From NCBI GenBank assembly GCA_020692215.1, contig JAIMKW010000003.1, positions 313,059 to 377,058 on the forward strand: 64,000 nt of DNA. The letters run 5' to 3'. Below are positions 18,366 to 25,835 of this stretch, in pieces. Numbering within the stretch: position 1 is the first letter of the stretch; the number at the start of each line of letters is the position of its first letter. The DNA comes from Sandarakinorhabdus sp. (GTDB lineage: Bacteria; Pseudomonadota; Alphaproteobacteria; Sphingomonadales; Sphingomonadaceae). The position numbers and the translations under genes were made by a program. The notes under the pieces were generated by a model. The model did not search any database and was not told the DNA's origin. It was given only the letters and a program-made list of their open reading frames with translations.

Positions 18366-19283
18366 ATGACCGACATGCCCGATGCTGAACCCGAACACGA
18401 AATCTCGCCCACCGCCCATCTCCTCGATGAAATCGCCCTCTACGGCTATCGTCCCTTCTCGGATGAAGCCGACCCGCGACCGCTGCCCGAAGAACGCATC
18501 GCCGCTGGCGCCGTCGCCGACATGTTCGATGCCCTCATAGCCACCATGATCGACACGCGGATCGAGCCCGATCTGGAAGACCTGTGCTGGTCGCTTGCCA
18601 ACCTCTTCCACCGCGCCGAAGGCCGGATCCAGCGCGAGCTCGACGACAATGAAGACGCCCAGAAGCGCAGTCAGCGCGAGCAGGATGGCTCCGAGGTCAT
18701 GTCGGTCGAACTCGAACGCCTGCTTCGCGAAGGCACCGGCTTGATCGAACGCCGCAACGCCATGGAGTTTATGCGCGATGCTGCCGGAGACCAGTTCGAA
18801 GCACATTTTCGCAAAGCCTGGACACCGCGCACCGGATCACTGGTCAACCATCGTACTCTGACCGCAGCCATGATCGACAGCCGCGACTTCCTTGCCGCCA
18901 AGCGCCGTTCGGAAACCGAACCCATGCTGCCGGCCGGCACACGCATCGCATTCACATCCGGTCCCGCCTACCAGGATCACAACCGCATCTGGGCCGCGCT
19001 CGACAAGGTTCTCGCTAAATATCCCGACATGGTCCTGTTCCATGGCGGCAATCCGACCGGCGGCGAACATATTGCATCGCTCTGGGCACGCGCACGCAAG
19101 ATTACCCATGTCCCGTTCCGGCCCGACTGGGACCGGTTCAAAAAGGCGGCACCCTTCCGCCGCAACGATCAGATGCTTGAAGTGTTGCCCAAAGCTGTTG
19201 TTGCTTGCCCGGGCAATGGCATCAATGCGAACCTGGTCGACAAGGCACGCAAGATGGAGATTTCGGTATGGTCGATCGAGTGA
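18366..19283 (+). CDS. DUF2493 (SLOG-fold) protein
   Basis: 305-residue protein. The C-terminal third (from about residue 195) has the DUF2493/SLOG pattern: RIAFTSGPAYQDHNRIWAALD, MVLFHGGNPTGGEHIASLWA and a closing ANLVDKARKM. SLOG domains bind or process nucleotide-like ligands. The N-terminal 190 residues are acidic, helical and typical of the ICE version. ATG 18366 was chosen (MTDMPDAEPE). It closes the module B maintenance block. The biochemical role is unknown. Confidence 0.82.
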   Translation: MTDMPDAEPEHEISPTAHLLDEIALYGYRPFSDEADPRPLPEERIAAGAVADMFDALIATMIDTRIEPDLEDLCWSLANLFHRAEGRIQRELDDNEDAQKRSQREQDGSEVMSVELERLLREGTGLIERRNAMEFMRDAAGDQFEAHFRKAWTPRTGSLVNHRTLTAAMIDSRDFLAAKRRSETEPMLPAGTRIAFTSGPAYQDHNRIWAALDKVLAKYPDMVLFHGGNPTGGEHIASLWARARKITHVPFRPDWDRFKKAAPFRRNDQMLEVLPKAVVACPGNGINANLVDKARKMEISVWSIE

Positions 19284-19380
19284 CCGTTCAGCGGTCATTC
19301 CTGCCGTGGCGATAGACGCACGAATGCCCAAAGGCAGATGGGCAATTGGAGGACACCGCGTCGAGTGATACAGAATTCGA

Positions 19381-20259
19381 ATGCCCACGAAATCTAAATC
19401 ACACGCTGCTATGGCTGACATCTACGCTACACTTAGCGTCTTCCTCTGCGACGAAATTGCCACAGCGACGTCGAAAATTGCTGAAATTGCCGATTTTGAG
19501 ATGAGCGATGCGGCCAACGAGCCTTTCGTGAAGTTCATTGAATGGATCAACTCACGTCCCGCTTTCATTGCGGCTTGGCGTAGCGATCCGGTGCTCGAGC
19601 GCAAATTCTATTTGCGTATGATGTCGGGTGTCGAAGCTGCCCGCGACGGATATCGCGCAGCGGTTTACCACCTTGAGCGATTGCGTGAAATGGAAGATCA
19701 GTTGCACACAATTCTCGCAGGGTTCGACTTTGCCAAGTCGGTCCCGCCGAACGGTGTGGCGGCCATCGGAAATACGAGGCGATGGTCATTTGAGTATCAA
19801 GCCTTTGTTCTTGACTATCGACGGGCGCTCGATGGGCTTGCATGGGGTCTTTCGACATACTTCAAGACGGACCAATCCTCTTTCAAGCAATTTGCAAAAA
19901 CGCTGCCAAAACTGCACCCCGCTGTAGTTGCACGTGAGTTGGCAAAAGCATGTGCGCGGCACATGGAGTATTTCGGATTCGTCATTGGCACCGAGCGTGG
20001 GCGATCAGTTCGCGACAGAATTGCTCATCGGGAATCAGTACAAGCTGGCTGTATCAACGTTGGCGCGCTCGGCTTCAGAATTGTCGGAGGGGGCGAAGAC
20101 TTGGGAATTTCCGATTTCAACGATCAACGGCGCCTAGCGAATGTTCTCGAAAGCCGATTGTTGGCACTGCACGCCTGCTTCGCGGACCAATTGACGACTT
20201 TTCAAGAAGCAGTAACCGCATATGAAGCGGAGACGTTCGGTTCCAACGCACTCAGTTAA
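19381..20259 (+). CDS. Unrecognised protein with HEPN-like RxxxxH motif
   Basis: 292-residue, largely alpha-helical protein that I cannot assign. Near residue 215 it has RDRIAHR, which fits the R-x4-H active-site pattern of HEPN RNases and abortive-infection proteins. This is suggestive only. Its base composition looks less GC-rich than the flanking ICE genes, suggesting recent insertion as cargo between DUF2493 and the small membrane-protein genes. The start could be 19381 or the Met codon at 19411. It stands alone, with about 100 bp upstream and 250 bp downstream free of genes. Confidence 0.6.
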   Translation: MPTKSKSHAAMADIYATLSVFLCDEIATATSKIAEIADFEMSDAANEPFVKFIEWINSRPAFIAAWRSDPVLERKFYLRMMSGVEAARDGYRAAVYHLERLREMEDQLHTILAGFDFAKSVPPNGVAAIGNTRRWSFEYQAFVLDYRRALDGLAWGLSTYFKTDQSSFKQFAKTLPKLHPAVVARELAKACARHMEYFGFVIGTERGRSVRDRIAHRESVQAGCINVGALGFRIVGGGEDLGISDFNDQRRLANVLESRLLALHACFADQLTTFQEAVTAYEAETFGSNALS

Positions 20260-20510
20260 CTTAGTTTCTGCAACTGTTTGGGCTAGATTGCATTCGCCAG
20301 TGGTCCAAGTTTAGCAACGCAAAAACCACCCCACTCTCAAAGGCCAATCCGTTGGCCGACTCCAAGCCTCCTTCAATCAACCCGTAAAGGGTCCGCTACG
20401 CTTTGCGTGCGGCCACTGCGGCTGCACCTTCGTGGTGATTGCGGCTTTGCGCCGTCTGTTCGGGGCCTGTCGAGCGGGGATGGTCCCTGCTCCGAGACAG
20501 GAGCTCGAAC

Positions 20511-20675
20511 ATGTCACTCACCATCGCACAGCGTCACGCCTGGAGCCTCGCCCGCACCTTGATGGTTTGCGTCACCCTGTTCCACGCCGGTAACGGCTAT
20601 GCCGCCATGCCCACTTCCGAATTCGATGGCGATGTCGATAGCGTGATCCACGAATATGACCCGTTCAACCCCTGA
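20511..20675 (+). CDS. Small secreted protein
   Basis: 54-residue product. The ATG at 20511 has AGGAG 8 nt upstream. The N-terminal half is a plausible signal peptide (LARTLMVCVTLFHAGNGYA), leaving an acidic mature peptide of about 22 residues. I do not recognise a family. Start, signal peptide and position before another short gene support it as real, but without homology the confidence is moderate. Confidence 0.5.
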   Translation: MSLTIAQRHAWSLARTLMVCVTLFHAGNGYAAMPTSEFDGDVDSVIHEYDPFNP

Positions 20676-20819
20676 CCGCGCCAAATCGCGTTGCGTCGCT
20701 TGGCTGGATGCCCATCGGGTATTCCAGCTGCCAGGTATTTCTGCTATGGATATCATGCACATTGCGCTGTGGTGGTGGTGGAGAGCGCGTCCCATTCCCT
20801 TGGTTCCAAGGAGGACGCC

Positions 20820-21224
20820 ATGCTGATCGGCTTTGCCCTGATAATTGTCGCAGTATTCCTGTGCTGCGCGCTTCTGTTCCGCCTTTCGATCTACGCCCTG
20901 CCGCTGTTCGTGGCGTTTCTTGCCGGTTCGGCTGTCTACCGGAGTGGCAGCGGAATCATCGCTGCATTTGCCGCCGCAGCCGTTGCCGCGATCATCCTGC
21001 TCGCTGTTGCCCAGTTCGCACTTGCGTTCGCGAAGTCCGACCTGATGCGGGCGGTGGTCGGCATCGCATTTGCCGCCCCCGCTGCCATCGCGGGTTATCA
21101 CGCTGTCCACGGCATCGCGGTAGCAACCATGCCGACAAGCGCATGGCAGTTCGTCGTCTCGCTTCTCGGGGCTGCAATCATTGCGGCTGCATCCTGGACG
21201 CATTGGAGCCGCGCCTGCCCTTAG
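20820..21224 (+). CDS. Small integral membrane protein
   Basis: 134-residue protein with about four hydrophobic segments (residues 2-20, 24-40, 45-68, 75-95 and a C-terminal one near 110-128). The ATG at 20820 follows a strong AAGGAGG. It resembles the small unnamed membrane proteins that accompany DUF736 genes in this ICE family. The function is unknown. A GC-rich hairpin lies just downstream. Confidence 0.65.
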   Translation: MLIGFALIIVAVFLCCALLFRLSIYALPLFVAFLAGSAVYRSGSGIIAAFAAAAVAAIILLAVAQFALAFAKSDLMRAVVGIAFAAPAAIAGYHAVHGIAVATMPTSAWQFVVSLLGAAIIAAASWTHWSRACP

Positions 21225-21239
21225 CTTCGTCGTTTCCAA

Positions 21240-21267
21240 GCCCCGCCCGACAGATACCGGGCGGGGC
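21240..21267. terminator. GC-rich hairpin after membrane-protein gene
   Basis: GCCCCGCCCG (21240-21249) and CGGGCGGGGC (21258-21267) are perfect 10-bp arms around an 8-nt loop, 15 bp after the stop at 21224. There is no U-tract, so termination would be inefficient or factor-assisted. Confidence 0.5.
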
Positions 21268-21834
21268 TGGCACAGCCAGTCCTGCCGTTACAAGGCGGGC
21301 GTTGTGATCAAGCGGCAGTTCTTGCCGATTTCGTCTTGGGTTGGGTTGGTCTGGGCAGTTGCGGGATCGGAGCAAGGCCGAGAATCCGCCGCTAGTACGT
21401 TGATGGGCCTTGGCTTGCCGAATGCGGGGATCTCGATCAAACACGCGGTGGCGCATTGCAGTTGCCGCTGTCTGGAGATGCGGCGACGACGTGCAAGTGC
21501 ACCATGGCACGACACCTTCCTCGTCGCAGCTCGGTCTTGGAAGTCCGGGAAGTGCCATGGTTCCCGGTCAAGTGTGACCCGAGCCTGATGCCGCCTCTTC
21601 AATGGCTTTGTTTGGCAGGGGGTGGCTTCGCCGCTTGATCCCTTGCTGCAACGGCGAATGGCCAGGTTTCTTCCCCTGGGCGTGCCGCCCATTCCTCGCG
21701 AGGCAAGAAACCCGTCCCTCCGCCGTCCTCCACTCTGTTCCGGCCCTGCGGGTGCAGCGGGCGCAAGCCCCTGCCTTCAACCAGCCATCGAGGCCGCGAT
21801 GGGCGCGGGTTCGACAAACTTGAAGGAAATCATC
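21268..21834. other. Gene-free interval upstream of DUF736 gene
   Basis: About 570 bp. Open frames run through it on both strands but have no ribosome sites, family features or credible composition, and they overlap one another. The last 200 bp probably holds the promoter and a long leader for the DUF736 gene (AAGGAA box before ATG 21835). I see no mobile element or repeat. Confidence 0.4.
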
Positions 21835-22155
21835 ATGGCAAACATCGGAACTTTCACCAAGACCGGCAACGAATATAAGGGTGAGATCGTCACCATGTCG
21901 GTGCAGCAGAAGAACGTCCGCATCGTCCCCGAAACCAGCGACAACGAAAACGCTCCGTCGCACCGGGTCTTCGTCGGCCGCGCGGAAATCGGCGCCGCCT
22001 GGACAAAGACCTCGAACGAAGGCCGCGACTATCTCTCAGTCAAACTCGACGATCCCAGCTTCACCGCCCCGATCTTCGCCAACCTCTTCGATGACGAAGA
22101 CGGCAAGAGCTACAACCTGATCTGGTCACGCGCGCGCCGCACCAACGGCGACTGA
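21835..22155 (+). CDS. DUF736 family protein (first copy)
   Basis: 106-residue DUF736 protein, a small family encoded by nearly all ICEs and plasmids of this type. It starts MANIGTFTKTGNEYKGEI. Conserved elements are GRAEIGAAW, YLSVKLDDPSFTAPIFANLF and a closing LIWSR. A second, diverged copy is at 26414-26743 in the transfer operon. It lies alone between a gene-free interval and a convergent HTH gene, separated from the latter by a GC-rich hairpin. The function is unknown. Confidence 0.85.
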   Translation: MANIGTFTKTGNEYKGEIVTMSVQQKNVRIVPETSDNENAPSHRVFVGRAEIGAAWTKTSNEGRDYLSVKLDDPSFTAPIFANLFDDEDGKSYNLIWSRARRTNGD

Positions 22156-22166
22156 TCGGAACGCCA

Positions 22167-22194
22167 GCCCCGCCCGGCATCTGCCGGGCGGGGC
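22167..22194. terminator. Bidirectional GC-rich hairpin between convergent genes
   Basis: GCCCCGCCCGGC (22167-22178) and GCCGGGCGGGGC (22183-22194) form a perfect 12-bp stem with a 4-nt loop, between the DUF736 stop (22155) and the convergent HTH gene stop (22205). It is well placed to separate the two transcripts. Confidence 0.6.
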
Positions 22195-22204
22195 TTCGGC
22201 TTGT

Positions 22205-22432
22205 TCAAGCCTCACTAGCGGTGGACGGACTCACAAGGAGTTCAGATGCTTCGATTCCCAATGCCAGCGACAGGCTTTCGATCTTGTCAATCGACGCGCT
22301 ATAGCGCCCACGTTCGAGGCTGCTGACGTAGGTACGATCAAGATGCGCGCGGTGGGCCAATTCTTCCTGCGACAGTCCAGCCGCAAGGCGAAAGTGTTTC
22401 AGATTGGTGGCCAGAACCTCGCGCAATTTCAT
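22205..22432 (-). CDS. XRE-family regulator, QseC-like
   Basis: 75-residue single-domain helix-turn-helix protein: LKHFRLAAGLSQEELAHRAHL, DRTYVSSLERGRY and SIDKIESLSLALGI. This is the size and type of restriction-modification controller proteins and of QseC, which in ICEMlSymR7A controls the divergent antiactivator gene qseM. Here too a DUF2285-like gene lies divergently (22651). The ATG at 22432 was preferred to an upstream TTG. Its probable operator is the palindrome in the shared intergenic region. HTH identity is firm; the QseC role is inferred from synteny. Confidence 0.72.
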   Translation of the reverse strand: MKLREVLATNLKHFRLAAGLSQEELAHRAHLDRTYVSSLERGRYSASIDKIESLSLALGIEASELLVSPSTASEA

Positions 22433-22454
22433 CGCACGCAATGACCACTGTTGC

Positions 22455-22480
22455 AGAGTATTTAACCACGGAGTATACTC
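22455..22480. promoter_or_regulatory. Candidate operator of the QseC-like regulator
   Basis: GAGTATACTC (22471-22480) is a perfect 10-bp palindrome, and a half-similar AGAGTATTT lies at 22455-22463. The pair sits just upstream of the HTH gene start (22432) and within its divergent intergenic region. Paired, near-palindromic boxes are typical binding sites of XRE controller proteins. Confidence 0.45.
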
Positions 22481-22650
22481 TACAAGCCAATCAATCGAGC
22501 CAAATCAGCCATTTGGGAGACCAAGACGCTTATCCGCATATGGGCACCATGCTCTCCAACAAGTCGGATAACCGTAAAAGTCACCATTTCGGAGAGGCTT
22601 CGTGCTATGCATATCGACATGATCAACGAGTCGAAGCGAAGGCTCGTCCT

Positions 22651-22917
22651 ATGACGACACCGCCATTTGAGGACCGCGCGCCAGCCGATGATCGCATCAC
22701 GGCGTATGACGAGCGGCATTTTGTCACATATTTACGGATACTTGACGCCGCTGAGGAAGGTGCAGACTGGCGCGAAGTGGCTCAAATCATCTTCGGCCTC
22801 GATGCCGCAGTCGAACCCGACCGCGCGCGCTTTGTGCACGACAGCCATCTTGAGCGCGCCCGCTGGATGACCACGCACGGCTATAAGCATCTTCTTGAAA
22901 TGTCGCGCAAAGGTTGA
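22651..22917 (+). CDS. DUF2285-like small protein, QseM-like antiactivator
   Basis: 88-residue protein, YDERHFVTYLRILDAAEEGADWREVAQIIFGLD followed in the C-terminal part by ERARWMTTHGYKHLL. This is a stand-alone DUF2285-type module. In ICEMlSymR7A the small antiactivator QseM is encoded divergently from the HTH gene qseC and upstream of fseA, and it binds TraR and FseA. The same order occurs here. ATG 22651 was chosen because a GAAGG box precedes it; the frame is open further upstream. Assignment as QseM is by domain and synteny. Confidence 0.65.
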   Translation: MTTPPFEDRAPADDRITAYDERHFVTYLRILDAAEEGADWREVAQIIFGLDAAVEPDRARFVHDSHLERARWMTTHGYKHLLEMSRKG

Positions 22918-23072
22918 TTGAAATTCGCAATTCACGTTGAATCACATGGTCATACATTCCGCTTTACTCGGATTGTCGCACAATATCCCGCATCTTTGGT
23001 TACTTGCGGCTTATCCTTGATCCACAAAGACTTGAGACTTGGCCTTTTCGCCTGTGCATTGCAGGGGGCTCT

Positions 23073-23847
23073 ATGTCCGGTGGTTCGTCATGGCGGTCAC
23101 CATCGACCGCAGATCAGTATCAACACCATGACTATGCGGATTTTGCGCAGGAGTATCTGCAACGCAATGTCGACTACCGGCGCGACCATGCGGATACAGC
23201 GGCACGCATTTCCAAGGAGCCCGCTCTTGAAAGCAAAGAACAGGAGGGTCTGGCCGGGCGATGGGGCCTGAGCTTTCCCCATTGTGCCCGGCACCGACCC
23301 GCGAACGGCACCAGCCTTATGGTCGCCCGCAACCGCACCCGATGTCGTCATGCTGGCGACTGCCAATACCGAGATCACTGTCCCGCTGCTTCCCGGCTTT
23401 GATCGCCTTGCTGAGGTATGCTTTGGAACCGACTGCCATATGGTCGTCGCCAAAGGAGACGCTCGGCTCCGCCTTTGCATTCAAATGTCCCCGGCGCACG
23501 CACATGACTGTCTGATTATCCCTTATGACAATCATCTGGCGGCCCGCCTTCGTTCGGCTGCGCGCTTCGAAAAGGCGGTGCATGGCCGTCGTCTCGGTCC
23601 GGATCGGACCGCGTCCCCGCCTGCCTACCGACGCGCCCGCCTTGTGCTGTTGCTCGCCATCCATGATGGGCTTGAGGCTGGCGTATCAGCGCGCGACCTC
23701 GCCTTCGGTCTCGTCTTTGCACGCCATCAGCCCTTGTCGGGCGCAGCATGGAAGAGTTCCGACGAACGGCGCCATACACTTCGTCTTATCGCTGAGGCGC
23801 GAAGAATGGTGAATGGCGGGTATCGCACATTGCTGCTCCGCGGATGA
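23073..23847 (+). CDS. fseA: FseA-like excision activator made by +1 frameshift
   Basis: Two overlapping frames read as one protein. From ATG 23073 (GGGGG box upstream) the zero frame encodes a DUF6499-like N-terminus ending in GRWGLSF and would stop at 23402. Downstream, the +1 frame (from 23278) encodes PIVPGTDPRTAPALW and a DUF2285-type domain to 23847. Slipping tRNA-Phe from UUU (23274-23276) to UUC joins them into 257 residues. FseA of ICEMlSymR7A is made by the same UUU-to-UUC +1 shift in a conserved motif and activates rdfS. A plain frameshift mutation is the alternative, but the location argues for programming. Confidence 0.72.
23268..23280 (+). other. Predicted +1 ribosomal frameshift site
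   Basis: CTGAGCTTTCCCC at 23268-23280: the zero frame reads CTG AGC TTT CCC. A +1 slip at TTT gives TTC, CCC, ATT, GTG. A TGA in the destination frame (23269-23271) lies just before the slip site, so the downstream frame can only be entered at or after this point. Confidence 0.65.
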
Positions 23848-23852
23848 TTTGC

Positions 23853-23890
23853 GTCAGGGGTGACAATCTTTGCCCCTGACATTCTGTCAC
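23853..23890. promoter_or_regulatory. Inverted repeats between fseA-like and rdfS-like genes
   Basis: GTCAGGGG (23853-23860) faces CCCCTGAC (23873-23880), and overlapping GTGACA (23860-23865) faces TGTCAC (23885-23890). They lie 6 bp after the fseA stop and about 90 bp before the rdfS start. They could terminate fseA or form the activator site for rdfS. Confidence 0.4.
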
Positions 23891-23975
23891 TCCCTCCCAG
23901 CATTCCAGCTTCGCCATTGATCTCCGCAACCAGCGGCAGCCCGCCGCTGTGCTCGAACCTCAGCGGAGCAAGCCG

Positions 23976-24248
23976 ATGGATGCCAGACCCACACCCGTAA
24001 TAGCCCGCTTCTTGCGGACGCCCGATGCCGCTGTGCATCTGGGGCTCTCCGCAAGGACACTCGAAAAGCACCGCTGTTTCGGGACCGGGCCAGTTTACCG
24101 CAAGCTTGGCGGACGAATCGTCTACTCGCTTACCGACCTCGACGCCTGGGCCGAACAGGGCCTGCGCCGCTCGACCAGCGACCCCGGCAAAGGCGTGGTC
24201 CACCCTGCCAAGCGGCTCGACGGCTATACGCCCCCGGTGCGGCGCTGA
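23976..24248 (+). CDS. rdfS: Excisionase-type winged HTH protein, RdfS-like
   Basis: 90-residue protein with the MerR/excisionase-type DNA-binding fold: RFLRTPDAAVHLGLSARTLEK, GPVYRKLGGRIVYSLTDLDAWAE. Recombination directionality factors have this form, and RdfS of ICEMlSymR7A heads the operon containing a replication-initiator-like gene, traF and the relaxase gene, which is the order seen here. ATG 23976 with a GGAG box was preferred to GTG 23949. It is 7 bp before the initiator gene. Expected role: drive excision with an integrase, possibly one outside this window. Confidence 0.75.
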   Translation: MDARPTPVIARFLRTPDAAVHLGLSARTLEKHRCFGTGPVYRKLGGRIVYSLTDLDAWAEQGLRRSTSDPGKGVVHPAKRLDGYTPPVRR

Positions 24249-24255
24249 GCGATCC

Positions 24256-25149
24256 ATGCGCCGCAACTCTCCCTTTCCGGTTCTGAACCAGCAACTCGAC
24301 CTGTTCGTCAGCGCAGGCGGCGACATCGCCGCGCGCGACGCTCAGGATTTGATGGCCTGGCCGTTCTTCAGCCTCGCCAAATCGAAACGGGTGCGCCCAA
24401 TCGACTTCCGGATGGGCGAGGTCTCGATCCTCGTCGAAGCGACTGCCGAACACGGCATGGCGACCATCTGGGACGCCGACGTCCTGATCTGGGTCGCGAG
24501 CCAAATCGTCGAAGCGCGCGATATGGGCCGCCCGACATCGCGGTTGATCGCTGCCGCACCGCATGAGATCCTGGCCTTCACACGCCGCGGCACCGGCAAA
24601 GCAAGTTACGAGCGACTGAAGGCCGGGCTGGATCGCCTGCAATCGACCACGGTTGCGACCTCGATCCGCCAGCGCGACGCACGGCGTCGGCATCGCTTCT
24701 CGTGGATCAATGAATGGAAGGAGCGCTTCGACGGCTCAGGCCGCGCGCTCGGGATCGAGATGATCGTTCCCGACTGGTTTTATGAGGGGGTGATCGACCA
24801 GGCTCTCGTGCTGACCATCGACCCTGCCTATTTCGCGTTGACGGGCGGGCTCGAGCGCTGGCTCTACCGCCTCGTGCGCAAACACGGCGGCAAGCAGAAG
24901 GGTGGCTGGAGCTTCGACTTCCAGCACCTGCATAAGAAATCCGGCGCACTGTCTCCGCCCAAGCGCTTCGCCTTCGAGCTGCGCGACATCGTGCGGCGGC
25001 AGGCGCTGCCCGGATACCAGCTCACCATCGAACATGCGCTGGGCCGCGAACGACTGAACTTCGTCGCGGTCCCCGTCGATCCGTTCGACGTCGCCATGCG
25101 GCGCGTCGGGCTTCGTCCCGCCGATCTTAGCCCTGTGGATATGTCGTGA
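24256..25149 (+). CDS. RepA-like replication initiator (PrpA-like)
   Basis: 297-residue protein of the plasmid replication initiator RepA family, with two winged-helix-like halves: IDFRMGEVSILVEATAEHG and WDADVLIWVASQI in the first, YFALTGGLERWLYRLVRKHGG and FAFELRDIVRRQ in the second. The start at 24256 gives MRRNSPFPVLNQQLDLF. Three iteron-like repeats follow its stop (25157-25220), as expected for an initiator with its origin. It lies between rdfS and DUF2840, the position of the replication-type gene in ICEMlSym. It may allow transient plasmid replication after excision. Confidence 0.8.
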   Translation: MRRNSPFPVLNQQLDLFVSAGGDIAARDAQDLMAWPFFSLAKSKRVRPIDFRMGEVSILVEATAEHGMATIWDADVLIWVASQIVEARDMGRPTSRLIAAAPHEILAFTRRGTGKASYERLKAGLDRLQSTTVATSIRQRDARRRHRFSWINEWKERFDGSGRALGIEMIVPDWFYEGVIDQALVLTIDPAYFALTGGLERWLYRLVRKHGGKQKGGWSFDFQHLHKKSGALSPPKRFAFELRDIVRRQALPGYQLTIEHALGRERLNFVAVPVDPFDVAMRRVGLRPADLSPVDMS

Positions 25150-25156
25150 TGCCACA

Positions 25157-25220
25157 CGGACTATCAGGAACCGCCAGACTCGGACGATCAGGAACCGAAA
25201 GTTCGGACTATCGGGAACCG
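25157..25220 (+). repeat. Three iteron-like direct repeats, candidate oriV
   Basis: CGGACTATCAGGAACCG (25157-25173), CGGACGATCAGGAACCG (25181-25197) and CGGACTATCGGGAACCG (25204-25220) are 17-bp direct repeats spaced 24 and 23 bp, about two helical turns. They begin 8 bp after the initiator stop. A less GC-rich stretch and a hairpin (AGAATCC/GGATTCT, 25280-25296) follow. Confidence 0.68.
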
Positions 25221-25379
25221 AAATGGCCTTCAAACCCGCAGAAAACTGCGCCGAATTTTGCCCTTAACTTAGCTAACAGAGAATCCTTCGGATTCTTGCT
25301 AACGCAAAGCCGCCTGTGGACGGATGGCTCAGCGCCGCCGTGCAGGCCTCCCGAAACGAGGGTATGCGATGGGCCGCAG

Positions 25380-25835
25380 CTGACTCATGTCACGCTGTTC
25401 TGGCGCAAGGGCGAACGCGAGGACTGGCTCAAGTTCGGCAAGCCGGTCGCTGAGCGAATCGTCAGCCGCAGCGAGCGGATCGAGAGCTACGCCGCAGGCC
25501 AGGTGTTCGCCTTGGTGCGCTGGGCCTCCAATGATTACGGCACCATTCGCTCGACGCTCGACATCGTTCGTGCCGTCGATGGACACGAACCTTGCACACC
25601 CGTGCCGCAGGTCGATCCAGGCGGCGAACTACTGCTTAGCGTTCATGGCTGGCCGAAAGTCGCGCAGGTCTTCCGCCTGATCGACACCATTGAGGCGACG
25701 GGTATCGACCCTTCTGACGTCGCGCACGATCATTGGCGGCACATCCACAATCGGATGGCCGGCCGTGAAGCCCCGCGCGGCTACAGCTCCGCGCGCCACC
25801 GCGCCTGGCTCCAGCGCAAGGCGCTGCTGTCATGA
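25380..25835 (+). CDS. DUF2840 family protein
   Basis: DUF2840 protein: LTHVTLFWRKGEREDWLKFG, ERIESYAAGQVFALVRWASN, DYGTIRSTLDIVRAV, and HNRMAGREAPRGYS near the end. The family is confined to this ICE/plasmid transfer block. The true start is unclear: no ATG or GTG is in frame near the conserved beginning. CTG 25380 starts the conserved part, and TTG 25296 would add 28 residues. The 3' end overlaps traF by 4 bp (ATGA), so the two are translationally coupled. Function unknown. Confidence 0.75.
   Translation: MTHVTLFWRKGEREDWLKFGKPVAERIVSRSERIESYAAGQVFALVRWASNDYGTIRSTLDIVRAVDGHEPCTPVPQVDPGGELLLSVHGWPKVAQVFRLIDTIEATGIDPSDVAHDHWRHIHNRMAGREAPRGYSSARHRAWLQRKALLS

Noticed and set aside
21181..21588. 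Open frames of up to 135 codons before the DUF736 gene
   Set aside because: They overlap on several frames, start in the preceding gene, cross the GC hairpin and have no ribosome site.
23073..23847. Treating the fseA-like gene as a simple frameshifted pseudogene
   Set aside because: The frame break falls at the UUU/UUC motif known to be used in FseA, and the remaining sequence is not decayed. Kept as the alternative reading.
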